Shown: positions 22,392 through 33,205 of the stretch, piece by piece | Position numbering within the stretch: the stretch's first letter is position 1 | Layout of the letters: each line of letters opens with the position of its first letter | Assembly: GCF_029227915.1 (NCBI RefSeq) | Contig: NC_079887.1 | Coordinates: 17,607,650-17,671,649 of the forward strand | Direction of reading: 5' to 3' | Origin: Hydractinia symbiolongicarpus | Taxonomy: Eukaryota > Cnidaria > Hydrozoa > Anthoathecata > Hydractiniidae | Length of the DNA: 64,000 nt | Made by a program: the position numbers and the translations under genes | Notes under the pieces: generated by a model | What the model was told of the DNA's origin: nothing | What the model saw: the letters and a program-made list of their open reading frames with translations, nothing else | The model's database searches: none

Positions 22392-22686
22392 GCATCAAAA
22401 TGCCATATTACGGTCTTTAGAGGCTTGTGCGCGTAGTTCACTGTGTTTTAAAGACATGGCGCAATGGAAAACGATTTGGGACGTCGTAGTCCATTGACAG
22501 TGAAAGGATTAGACCAATGGTAAATAGCGCAGGTACGTGGAACCACGTGTTTTACGTGTAAGGCCTTCATTAGGCATCAAAAGGCCATATTACAGCGTTT
22601 AGAGGCCTGTAAGCGTAGTTGACTGTGTTTTAAAGACAAGACGCAATGGAAAACGATTTGGGAAACCGTAGTCCATTAAGAGTGAA

Positions 22687-24958
22687 AGGATTAGACCAAT
22701 GGTAACCAGCGCAAGCACGTGGAAACACGTGATTTAAGTGTAAGGCTTTTACTAGGCATCAAAACACCATACTACAGTCTTTAGAGGCCTGTACACGTAG
22801 TTGACGTTCTTATAAAGCTATGTCGCAATGAAAAACGACTTGGGACGTCGTAGTCCATTGACAGTGAAAGGATTAGACCAATGGTAAATAGTGCAGGTAC
22901 GTGGAACCACGTGTTTTACGTGTAAGGCCTTCATTAGGCATCAAAAGGCCATATTACAGCGTTTAGAGGCCTGTAAGCGTAGTTGACTGTGTTTTAAAGA
23001 CAAGACGCAATGGAAAACGATTTGAGAAGTCGTAGTCCATTGAGAGAGCAAGGATAAGCTCAATGGTAACCTGCGCAGGCACGAGAAACTACTTGATTTA
23101 CGTGTAAGGCTTGATTTACGCGTAAAAAGGCCATTTAACGGCCTGTAGAAGCCTGAACGCGTAGTTGACGGTGTTATAAGGCTATCGCGCAATGGGAAAT
23201 GCCTTGGGACGTCGTAGTCCATTGAGAGCGGAAGGATTAGGACAATGGTAACCTGCGCAGGCACGTGGAACCACGTGATTTAAGTGTAAGGCCCTTACTA
23301 GGCGTCAAAAGGCCAATTACAGCCTTTCCAGACCTATAAGCGTAGTTGACTTTGTTAGAAAGCCACTTGATTTACGTGTAAGGCCTTTATTAGGCATCAA
23401 AAGGCCATATTACAGTGTTTAGAGGCCTGTGCGCGTACTTGACTGCGTTTTAAAGACATGACGCAATGGAAAGCGATTTGAGACGACGTAATCCATTGCG
23501 AGTGGAAGAATTAGACCAATGGTAGCCTGCGCAGGCACGTTGAACCACGTGATTTACGTGTAAGGCTTTTATTAGGCATCAAAAGGCCATATTACAGTGT
23601 TTAGAGGTCTGTAAGCGTAGTAGACGGTATTATAAAGCCATGGGGCAATGGAAAACGACTTGGGAAGTCGTAGTCCATTGACAGTGAAAGGATTAGACCA
23701 ATGGTAAATAACGCAGGCACGTGAAACCACGTGATTTACGTGTAAGGCTCTTTTTAGGCATCAAAATGCCATATTACGGTCTTTAGAGGCTTGTGCGCGT
23801 AGTTCACTGTGTTTTAAAGACATGGCGCAATGGAAAACGATTTGGGACGTCGTAGTCTATAGAGAGTGGCAAGGTTAGACCAATGGTAACCTGCGCAGGC
23901 ACGTGAAACCACGTGATTTACGTGTAAGGCATTTATTAGGTTTCAAAAGGCATATTACGCCTTCAGAGGCCTGTAAGAGTAGTTCACGGTGTTATTAAGC
24001 CTAGGCGCAATGGAAAACGACTTGGGAAGTCGTAGTCCATTGAGAGTGGAAGGATTAGACCAATGGTAAACAGCGCAGGCACTTGGAACCACGTGTTTTA
24101 CGTGTAAGGCCATTATTAGGCATCAAAAGGCCATATTACAGTGTTAAGAGGGCTGTGCGCGTAGTTGACTGTGTTTTAAAGACATGACGCAGTGGAAAAC
24201 GATTTGGGACGTCGTAGTCCATTAAGAGTGAAAGGATTAGACCAATGGTAAATAGCGCAGGCACGTGGAAACACGTGATTTAAGTGTAAGGCTTTTACTA
24301 GGCATCAAAACACCATACTACAGTCTTTAGAGGCCTGTACACGTAGTTGACGTTGTTATAAAGCTATGTCGCAATGAAAAATGACTTGGGACGTCGTAGT
24401 CTATTAAGAGTGGAAGGGTTAGAACAATGGTAAATAGCGGAGGCACGTGGAACCTGTGATTTACGTGTAAGGCCTTTATTAGGCATCAAAAGGCCATATT
24501 ACAGCGTTTAGAGGCCTGTGGCTGTAGTTGACTGCGTTTTAGAGTCATGACGCAATGGAAAACGATTTGGAACGTCGTAATCCATTGAGAGTTGAAGGAC
24601 TAGACCAATGGTAAGCCTCGCAGGCACGTGGAACCACGTGATTTACGTGTAAGGATCTTTTTAGGCATCAAAATGCCATATTACGGCTTTTAGAGGCCTG
24701 TGACCGTAGTTAACTGTGTTTTAAAGACATGGCGCAATGGAAAACGATTTGGGACGTCGTAGTCTATAGAGAGTGGCAAGGTTAGACCAATGGTAACATG
24801 TGCAGGCACGTGAAACCACGTGATTTACGTGTAAGGCCTTTATTAGGTGTCAAAAAGCATATTACGGCCTTCAGAGGCCTGTAAGAGTAGTTGACGGTGT
24901 TATTAAGCCTAGGCACAATGGAAAACGACTTGGTACGTCGTAGACTATTGATGGTGGA
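22687..24958 (+). repeat. 2272 bp tandem duplication, unit 1 (13 monomers)
   Basis: Variants recur 2272 bp later (22701 and 24973, 22941 and 25213, 24782 and 27054). The unit equals 13 monomers less the 90 bp lost in the 92 bp monomer. The left edge is near 22686, where AGTGAAAGG differs from GGTGGAAGG in the other copy. The unit also matches 12482-14753 at offset 10205. Confidence 0.9.
23302..23393 (+). repeat. Truncated 92 bp monomer (copy 5)
   Basis: Copy of 13097-13188 at +10205, in the first 2272 bp unit. Confidence 0.9.
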
Positions 24959-27230
24959 AGGATTAGACCAATGGTAACCAGCGCAAGCACGTGGAAACAC
25001 GTGATTTAAGTGTAAGGCTTTTACTAGGCATCAAAACACCATACTACAGTCTTTAGAGGCCTGTACACGTAGTTGACGTTCTTATAAAGCTATGTCGCAA
25101 TGAAAAACGACTTGGGACGTCGTAGTCCATTGACAGTGAAAGGATTAGACCAATGGTAAATAGTGCAGGTACGTGGAACCACGTGTTTTACGTGTAAGGC
25201 CTTCATTAGGCATCAAAAGGCCATATTACAGCGTTTAGAGGCCTGTAAGCGTAGTTGACTGTGTTTTAAAGACAAGACGCAATGGAAAACGATTTGAGAA
25301 GTCGTAGTCCATTGAGAGAGCAAGGATAAGCTCAATGGTAACCTGCGCAGGCACGAGAAACTACTTGATTTACGTGTAAGGCTTGATTTACGCGTAAAAA
25401 GGCCATTTAACGGCCTGTAGAAGCCTGAACGCGTAGTTGACGGTGTTATAAGGCTATCGCGCAATGGGAAATGCCTTGGGACGTCGTAGTCCATTGAGAG
25501 CGGAAGGATTAGGACAATGGTAACCTGCGCAGGCACGTGGAACCACGTGATTTAAGTGTAAGGCCCTTACTAGGCGTCAAAAGGCCAATTACAGCCTTTC
25601 CAGACCTATAAGCGTAGTTGACTTTGTTAGAAAGCCACTTGATTTACGTGTAAGGCCTTTATTAGGCATCAAAAGGCCATATTACAGTGTTTAGAGGCCT
25701 GTGCGCGTACTTGACTGCGTTTTAAAGACATGACGCAATGGAAAGCGATTTGAGACGACGTAATCCATTGCGAGTGGAAGAATTAGACCAATGGTAGCCT
25801 GCGCAGGCACGTTGAACCACGTGATTTACGTGTAAGGCTTTTATTAGGCATCAAAAGGCCATATTACAGTGTTTAGAGGTCTGTAAGCGTAGTAGACGGT
25901 ATTATAAAGCCATGGGGCAATGGAAAACGACTTGGGAAGTCGTAGTCCATTGACAGTGAAAGGATTAGACCAATGGTAAATAACGCAGGCACGTGAAACC
26001 ACGTGATTTACGTGTAAGGCTCTTTTTAGGCATCAAAATGCCATATTACGGTCTTTAGAGGCTTGTGCGCGTAGTTCACTGTGTTTTAAAGACATGGCGC
26101 AATGGAAAACGATTTGGGACGTCGTAGTCTATAGAGAGTGGCAAGGTTAGACCAATGGTAACCTGCGCAGGCACGTGAAACCACGTGATTTACGTGTAAG
26201 GCATTTATTAGGTTTCAAAAGGCATATTACGCCTTCAGAGGCCTGTAAGAGTAGTTCACGGTGTTATTAAGCCTAGGCGCAATGGAAAACGACTTGGGAA
26301 GTCGTAGTCCATTGAGAGTGGAAGGATTAGACCAATGGTAAACAGCGCAGGCACTTGGAACCACGTGTTTTACGTGTAAGGCCATTATTAGGCATCAAAA
26401 GGCCATATTACAGTGTTAAGAGGGCTGTGCGCGTAGTTGACTGTGTTTTAAAGACATGACGCAGTGGAAAACGATTTGGGACGTCGTAGTCCATTAAGAG
26501 TGAAAGGATTAGACCAATGGTAAATAGCGCAGGCACGTGGAAACACGTGATTTAAGTGTAAGGCTTTTACTAGGCATCAAAACACCATACTACAGTCTTT
26601 AGAGGCCTGTACACGTAGTTGACGTTGTTATAAAGCTATGTCGCAATGAAAAATGACTTGGGACGTCGTAGTCTATTAAGAGTGGAAGGGTTAGAACAAT
26701 GGTAAATAGCGGAGGCACGTGGAACCTGTGATTTACGTGTAAGGCCTTTATTAGGCATCAAAAGGCCATATTACAGCGTTTAGAGGCCTGTGGCTGTAGT
26801 TGACTGCGTTTTAGAGTCATGACGCAATGGAAAACGATTTGGAACGTCGTAATCCATTGAGAGTTGAAGGACTAGACCAATGGTAAGCCTCGCAGGCACG
26901 TGGAACCACGTGATTTACGTGTAAGGATCTTTTTAGGCATCAAAATGCCATATTACGGCTTTTAGAGGCCTGTGACCGTAGTTAACTGTGTTTTAAAGAC
27001 ATGGCGCAATGGAAAACGATTTGGGACGTCGTAGTCTATAGAGAGTGGCAAGGTTAGACCAATGGTAACATGTGCAGGCACGTGAAACCACGTGATTTAC
27101 GTGTAAGGCCTTTATTAGGTGTCAAAAAGCATATTACGGCCTTCAGAGGCCTGTAAGAGTAGTTGACGGTGTTATTAAGCCTAGGCACAATGGAAAACGA
27201 CTTGGTACGTCGTAGACTATTGATGGTGGA
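24959..27230 (+). repeat. 2272 bp tandem duplication, unit 2
   Basis: Near-identical to 22687-24958. Homology extends to about 27266 and ends where CACGTGGAACC replaces CACGTGGAAAC. From there the sequence continues as the paralog of 14797 onward. Both units share substitutions not in the 12.5-14.8 kb copy (for example TTGACGTTCTTATAAAG), so this duplication is the younger event. Confidence 0.9.
25574..25665 (+). repeat. Truncated 92 bp monomer (copy 6)
   Basis: Copy at +2272 from 23302, in the second 2272 bp unit. Confidence 0.9.
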
Positions 27231-27845
27231 AGGATTAGACCAATGGTAACCAGCGCAAGCACGTGGAACCACGTGATTTAAGTGAAAGGCCCTTATTGGG
27301 CATCAAAAGGCCATATTACAGTGTTTAGAGGCCTGTAAGCGTAGTTGACTGTGTTTTAAAGACATGACGCAGTGGAAAACGATTTGGGACGTCGTAGTCC
27401 ATTGACAGTGAAAGGATTAGACCAATGGTAAATAGCGCAGGTACGTGGAACCACGTGTTTTACGTGTAAGGCCTTCATTAGGCATCAAAAGGCCATATTA
27501 CAGCGTTTAGAGGCCTGTAAGCGTAGTTGACTGTGTTTTAAAGACAAGACGCAATGGAAAACGATTTGGGAAGTCGTAGTCCATTGAGAGAGCAAGGATT
27601 AGCTCAATGGTAACCTGCGCAGGCACGAGAAACCACTTGATTTTTGTGTAAGGCTTGATTTACGCGTAAAAAGGCCATTTAACGGCCTGTAGAAGCCTGA
27701 ACGCGTAGTTGACGGTGTTATAAGGCTATCGCGCAATGGGAAATGCCTTGGGACGTCGTAGTCCATTGAGAGCGAAAGGATTAGGACAATGGTAACCTGC
27801 GCAGGCACGTGGAACCACGTGATTTAAGTGTAAGGCCCTTACTAG

Positions 27846-27937
27846 GCTTCAAAAGGCCAATTACAGCCTTTACAGGCCTATAAGCGTAGTTGACTTTGTT
27901 AGAAAGCCACTTGATTTACGTGTAAGGCCTTTATTAG
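27846..27937 (+). repeat. Truncated 92 bp monomer (copy 7)
   Basis: Copy of 15368-15459 at +12478. It carries CCTTTACAGGCC where the paralog has CCTTTCCAGGCC, a private substitution. Confidence 0.9.
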
Positions 27938-28257
27938 GCATCAAAAGGCCATATTACAGTGTTTAGAGGCCTGTGCGCGTACTTGACTGCGTTTTAAAGA
28001 CATGACGCAATTGAAAGCGATTTGAGACGACGTAATCCATTGCGAGTGGAAGAATTAGACCAATGGTAGCCTGCGCAGGCACGTTGAACCGCGTGATTTA
28101 CGTGTAAGGCTTTTATTAGGCATCAAAAGGCCATATTACAGTGTTTAGAAGCCTGTGTCCGTAGTTGACTGTGTTTTAAAGACATGACGCAATGCAAAAC
28201 GATTTGGGAAGTGGTAGTCCATTGAGAGTGGAAGGATTAGGCCAATGGCAACCTGCG

Positions 28258-28293
28258 CAGGCACGAGGAACCACGAACCATGGCCATATTACA
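28258..28293 (+). repeat. 28 bp deletion junction in monomer (copy 3)
   Basis: Same junction at +12478 from the first, near the right end of the 24944-28628 block. Confidence 0.85.
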
Positions 28294-28628
28294 ACGTTTA
28301 GAGGCCTGTGCGAGTAGTTGACTGTGTTTTAAAGGCATGGCGTAATGGAAAATGACTTGGTGCGTCGTAGTCTATTGAGAGTGGAAGGATTAGACCAATG
28401 GTAACCTACGCAGGCACGTGGAACCACATGATTTACGTACAAGGCTTTTATTAAGCATCAAAAGGCCATTTTACAGTCTTTACAGGCCTGTGCGCGAAGT
28501 TGACTGTGTTTTAATGAAATGACGCGATGGAAAACGATTTGGGAAGTCGTAGTCCAATGAGAGTGCAAGGATTAGCTCAATGATAACCTGCGCAGGCACG
28601 AGAAACCACTTGATTTACGTGTAACGCC

Positions 28629-29584
28629 TTTATTAGGCATCAAAAGGCCATATTACAGCGTTTAGAGGCCTGTGCGCGTAGTTGACTGCGTTTTAAAGAC
28701 ATGACGCAATGGAAAACGATTTGAGACGTCGTAATCCATTGCGAGTGGAAGAATTAGACCAATGGTAGCCTGGGCAGGCACGTGGAACCATGTGATTTAC
28801 GTGTAAGGCTTTTATTAGGCATCAAAAGGCCATATTACAGTGTTTAGAGGCCTGTGCGCGTGGTTGACTGCGTTTTAAAGACATGACGCAATGGAAAACG
28901 CCTTGGGACGTCGTAGTCCATTGAGAGCGGAAGGATTAGACCAATTGTAACCCTCGCAGGCACGTGGAACCACGTGATTTAAGTGTAACACCCTTACTAG
29001 GTGTCAAAAGGCCATATTGCAGCGTTTAGAGGCCTGTGACCGTAGTTGACGGTGCTATAAGGCTATCGCGCAATAGGAAACGCCTTGAGACATCGTAGTC
29101 CATTGAGAGCGGAAGGATTAGACCAATGGTAACACTCGCAGGCACGTGGAACTACGTGATTCATGTGTAAGGCCTTTATTTGGCGCCAAGAGGCCATATT
29201 ACAGCCTTTAGAGGCCTGTTAGCGTAGTTGACGGTGTTAAAAAGCCATGGCGCAGTAGAAAACGTCTTGGGAAGTCGTAGTCCGTTAAGAGTGGAAGGAT
29301 AAGACCAATGGTAAACAGCGCAGGCACGTGGAACCACGTGTGTTACGTGTAAGGCCTTTATTAGGCATCAAAAGTCCATATTACAGCGTTTAGAGGCCTG
29401 TGACCGTCGTTGACTGCGTTTTAAAGACATGACGCAATGCAAAACGATTTGGGAAGTCGTAGTCCATTGAGAGTGGAAGGATTAGGCCAATGGTAACCTG
29501 CGCAGGCACGTGGAACCACGTGATATAAGTGTAAGGCCTTTATTAGGCATCAAAAGGCCATATTACAGTGTTTAGAGGCCTGTG
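28629..29584 (+). repeat. Divergent monomers at a family change
   Basis: From here monomers with GTGCGCGTGGTTGACTGCG, TTTGGCGCCAAGAGGCC, GAAAACGTCTTGGG and GAAAACAACTTGGG appear. These are rare to the left but common to about 50 kb. The array stays head-to-tail at about 181 bp. Confidence 0.8.
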
Positions 29585-31206
29585 CGCGTAGTTGACGGTG
29601 TTATAAAGCCATGGCGCAATAGAAAACGTCTTGGGAAGTCGTAGTCCTTTAAGAGTGGAAGGATAAGACCAATAGTAAACAGCGCAGGCACGTGGAACCA
29701 CGTGTGTTACGTGTAAGGCCTTTATTAGGCATCAAAAGTCCATATTACAGCGTTTAGAGGCCTGTGACCGTCGTTGACTGCGTTTTAAAGACATGACGCA
29801 ATGGAAAACAACTTGGGAAGTCGTAGTCCATTGAGAGCGGAAGGATTAGACAAATGGTAACCCTCGCAGGCACGTGGAACCACGTGATTTAAGTGTGAGG
29901 CTTTTACAAGGCATCAAAACACCATATTACAGTCTTTAGAGGCCTGTACACGTAGTTGACGTTGTTATAAAGCCATAGCGCAATGGAAAACGACTTGGGA
30001 CGTCGTAGTCTATTAAGAATAGAAGGATTAGAGCAATGGTAACCTGCGCAGGCACGTGGAACCTGTGATTTACGTGTAAGGCCTTTACTAAGCATCAAAA
30101 GGCCATATTACAGCGTTTAGAGGCCTGTGACCGTAGTTGATCGCGTTTTAGAGTCATGACGCAATGGAAAACGATTTGGGACGTCGTAATCCATTGAGAG
30201 TTGAAGGACTAGACCAATGGTAAGCCTCGCAGGCACGTGGAACCACGTGATTTACGTGTAAGGCTCTTTTTAGGCATCAAAATGCCATATTACGGCTTTT
30301 AGAGGCCTGTGCGCGTAGTTCACTGTGTTTTAAAGACATGGCGCAATGGAAAACGATTTGGGACGTCGTAGTCTATAGAGAGTGGCAAGGTTAGACAAAT
30401 GGTAACCTGCGCAGGCATGTGAAACCACGTGATTTACGTGTAAGGCCTTTATTAGGTGTCAAAAGGCATATTACGGCCTTCAGAGGCCTGTAAGAGTAGT
30501 TGACGGTGTTATTAAGCCTAGGCGCAATGGAAAACGACTTGGGAAGTCGTAGTCCATTGAGAGTGGAGGGATTAGACCAATGGTAAACAGCGCAGGCACG
30601 TGGAACCACGTGCTTTACGTGTAAGGCCTTTATTAAGCATCAAAAAGCCATATTACAGTGTTTAGAGGTCTGTAAGCGTAGTTGACGCTATTATAAAGCC
30701 ATGGCGCAATGGAAAACGACTTGGGAAGTCGTAGTCCATTGACAGTGAAAGGATTAGACCAATGGTAAATACCGCAGGCACGTGAAACCACGTGATTTAC
30801 GCGTAAGGCTCTTTTTAGGCATCAAAATGCCATATTACGGTCTTTAGAGGCCTGTGCGCGTAGTTCACTGTGTTTTAAAGACATGGCGCAATGGAAAACG
30901 ATTTGGGACGTCGTAGTTTATAGAGAGTGGCAAGGTTAGACCAATGGTAACCTGCGCAGGCACGTGAAACCACGTGATTTACGTGTAAGGCCTTTATTAG
31001 GTGTCAAAAGGCATATTACGGCCTTCAGAGGCCTGTAAGAGTAGTTCACGGTGTTATTAAGCCTAGGCGCAATGGAAAACGACTTGGCAAGTCGTAGTCC
31101 ATTGAGAGTGGCAGTATTAGACCAATGGTAAACAGTGCAGGCACTTGGAACCACGTGTTTTACGTGTAAGGCCATTATTAGGCATCAAAAGGCCATATTA
31201 CAGTGT
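29585..31206 (+). repeat. 1.6 kb duplicated block, copy 1
   Basis: Matches 31402-33205 at offset 1817, rising to 1999 after one extra monomer in copy 2. Shared rare variants include AATAGTAAACAGC (29671, 31488) and TTACAAGGCATCAAAACACC. It includes a B-C-D-A-like run related to the ABCD tetramer. Confidence 0.8.
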
Positions 31207-31401
31207 TTAGAGGCCTGTGACCGTCGTTGACTGCGTTTTAAAGACATGACGCAATGGAAAACAACTTGGGAAGTCGTAGTCCATTGAGAGCGGAAGGATT
31301 AGACCAATGGTAACACTCGCAGGCACGTGGAACTACGTGATTCATGTGTAAGGCCTTTATTTGGCGCCAAGAGGCCATATTACAGCCTTTAGAGGCCTGT
31401 T

Positions 31402-33205
31402 AGCGTAGTTGACGGTGTTATAAAGCCATGGCGCAATAGAAAACGTCTTGGGAAGTCGTAGTCCTTTAAGAGTGGAAGGATAAGACCAATAGTAAACAGC
31501 GCAGGCACGTGGAACCACGTGTGTTACGTGTAAGGCCTTTATTAGGCATCAAAAGTCCATATTACAGCGTTTAGAGGCCTGTGACTGTCGTTGACTGCGT
31601 TTTAAAGACATGACGCAATGGAAAACAACTTGGGAAGTCGTAGTCCATTGAGAGCGGAAGGATTAGACAAATGTTAACCCTCGCAGGCACGTGGAACCAC
31701 GTGATTTAAGTGTGAGGCTTTTACAAGGCATCAAAACACCATATTACAGTCTTTAGAGGCCTGTACACGTTGTTGACGTTGTTATAAAGCCATAGCGCAA
31801 AGGAAAACGACTTGGGACGTCGTAGTCTATTAAGAATAGAAGGATTAGAGCAATGGTAACCTGCGCAGGCACGTGGAATCACGTGATTTAAGTGTAAGTC
31901 CCTTACTAGGTGTCAAAAGGCCATATTACGGCCTTTAGAGGCCTAGAAGCGTAGTTGACGGTGTTATAAAGCCATGGCGCAATGGAAAACGACTTGGGAA
32001 GTCGTAGTCCATTTAGAGTGAAAGGATTAGTCCAATGGTAAACAGCGCAGGCACGTGGAACCTGTGATTTACGTGTAAGGCGTTTACTAGGCATCAAAAG
32101 GCCATATTACAGCGTTTAGAGGCCTGTGACCGTAGTTGATCGCGTTTTAGAGTCATGACGCAATGGAAAACGATTTGGGACGTCGTAATCCATTGAGAGT
32201 TGAAGGACTAGACCAATGGTAAGCCTCGCAAGCACGTGGAACCACGTGATTTACGTGTAAGGCTTTTTTTAGGCATCAAAATGCCATATTACGGCTTTTA
32301 GAGGCCTGTGCGCGTAGTTCACTGTGTTTTAAAGACATGGCGCAATGGAAAACGATTTGGGACGTCGTAGTCTATAGAGAGTGGCAAGGTTAGACAAATG
32401 GTAACCTGCGCAGGCATGTGAAACTACGTGATTTACGTGTAAGGCCTTTATTAGGTGTCAAAAGGCATATTACGGCCTTCAGAGGCCTGTAAGAGTAGTT
32501 GACGGTGTTATTAAGCCTAGGCGCAATGGAAAACGACTTGGGAAGTCGTAGTCCATTGAGAGTGGAGGGATTAGACCAATGGTAAACAGCGCAGGCACGT
32601 GGAACCACGTGCTTTACGTGTAAGGCCTTTATTAAGCATCAAAAAGCCATATTACAGTGTTTAGAGGTCTGTAAGCGTAGTTGACGGTATTATAAAGCCA
32701 TGGCGCAATGGAAAACGACTTGGGAAGTCGTAGTCCATTGACAGTGAAAGGATTAGACCAATGGTAAATACCGCAGGCACGTGAAACCACGTGATTTACG
32801 TGTAAGGCTCTTTTTAGGCATCAAAATGCCATATTACGGTCTTTAGAGGCCTGTGCGCGTAGTTCACTGTGTTTTAAAGACATGGCGCAATGGAAAACGA
32901 TTTGGGACGTCGTAGTCTATAGAGAGTGGCAAGGTTAGACCAATGGTAACCTGCGCAGGCACGTGAAACCACGTGATTTACGTGTAAGGCCTTTATTAGG
33001 TGTCAAAAGGCATATTACGGCCTTCAGAGGCCTGTAAGAGTAGTTCACGGTGTTATTAAGCCTAGGCGCAATGGAAAACGACTTGGGAAGTCGTAGTCCA
33101 TTGAGAGTGGAAGTATTAGATCAATGGTAAACAGTGCAGGCACTTGGAACCACGTGTTTTACGTGTAAGGCCATTATTAGGCATCAAAAGGCCATATTAC
33201 AGTGT
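31402..33205 (+). repeat. 1.8 kb duplicated block, copy 2
   Basis: Copy of 29585-31206 with one extra monomer at about 31877-32058, carrying GGAATCACGTGATTTAAG and GAGGCCTAGAAGCG. The same extra monomer type recurs at 39140-39310, 41800-41970 and 49790-49965. Confidence 0.8.
31916..31936. other. Inverted repeat AAAGGCC-N7-GGCCTTT (representative)
   Basis: 7 bp arms around the spacer ATATTAC at the start of the monomer. It is intact in monomers with TTACGGCCTTTAGAGG and lost in the commoner TTACAGTGTTTAG and TTACAGCGTTTAG variants, so it defines a subtype rather than the family. Confidence 0.65.

Larger units (their letters stand above)
24944..28628 (+). repeat. 3.7 kb block paralogous to 12467-16150
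   Basis: The right-hand partner of 12467-16150. Its end near 28628 (GTAACGCCTTTATT here, GTAACGCCTTCATT there) marks the last long match to the left half of the window. Beyond it, monomer subtypes change. Confidence 0.82.
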
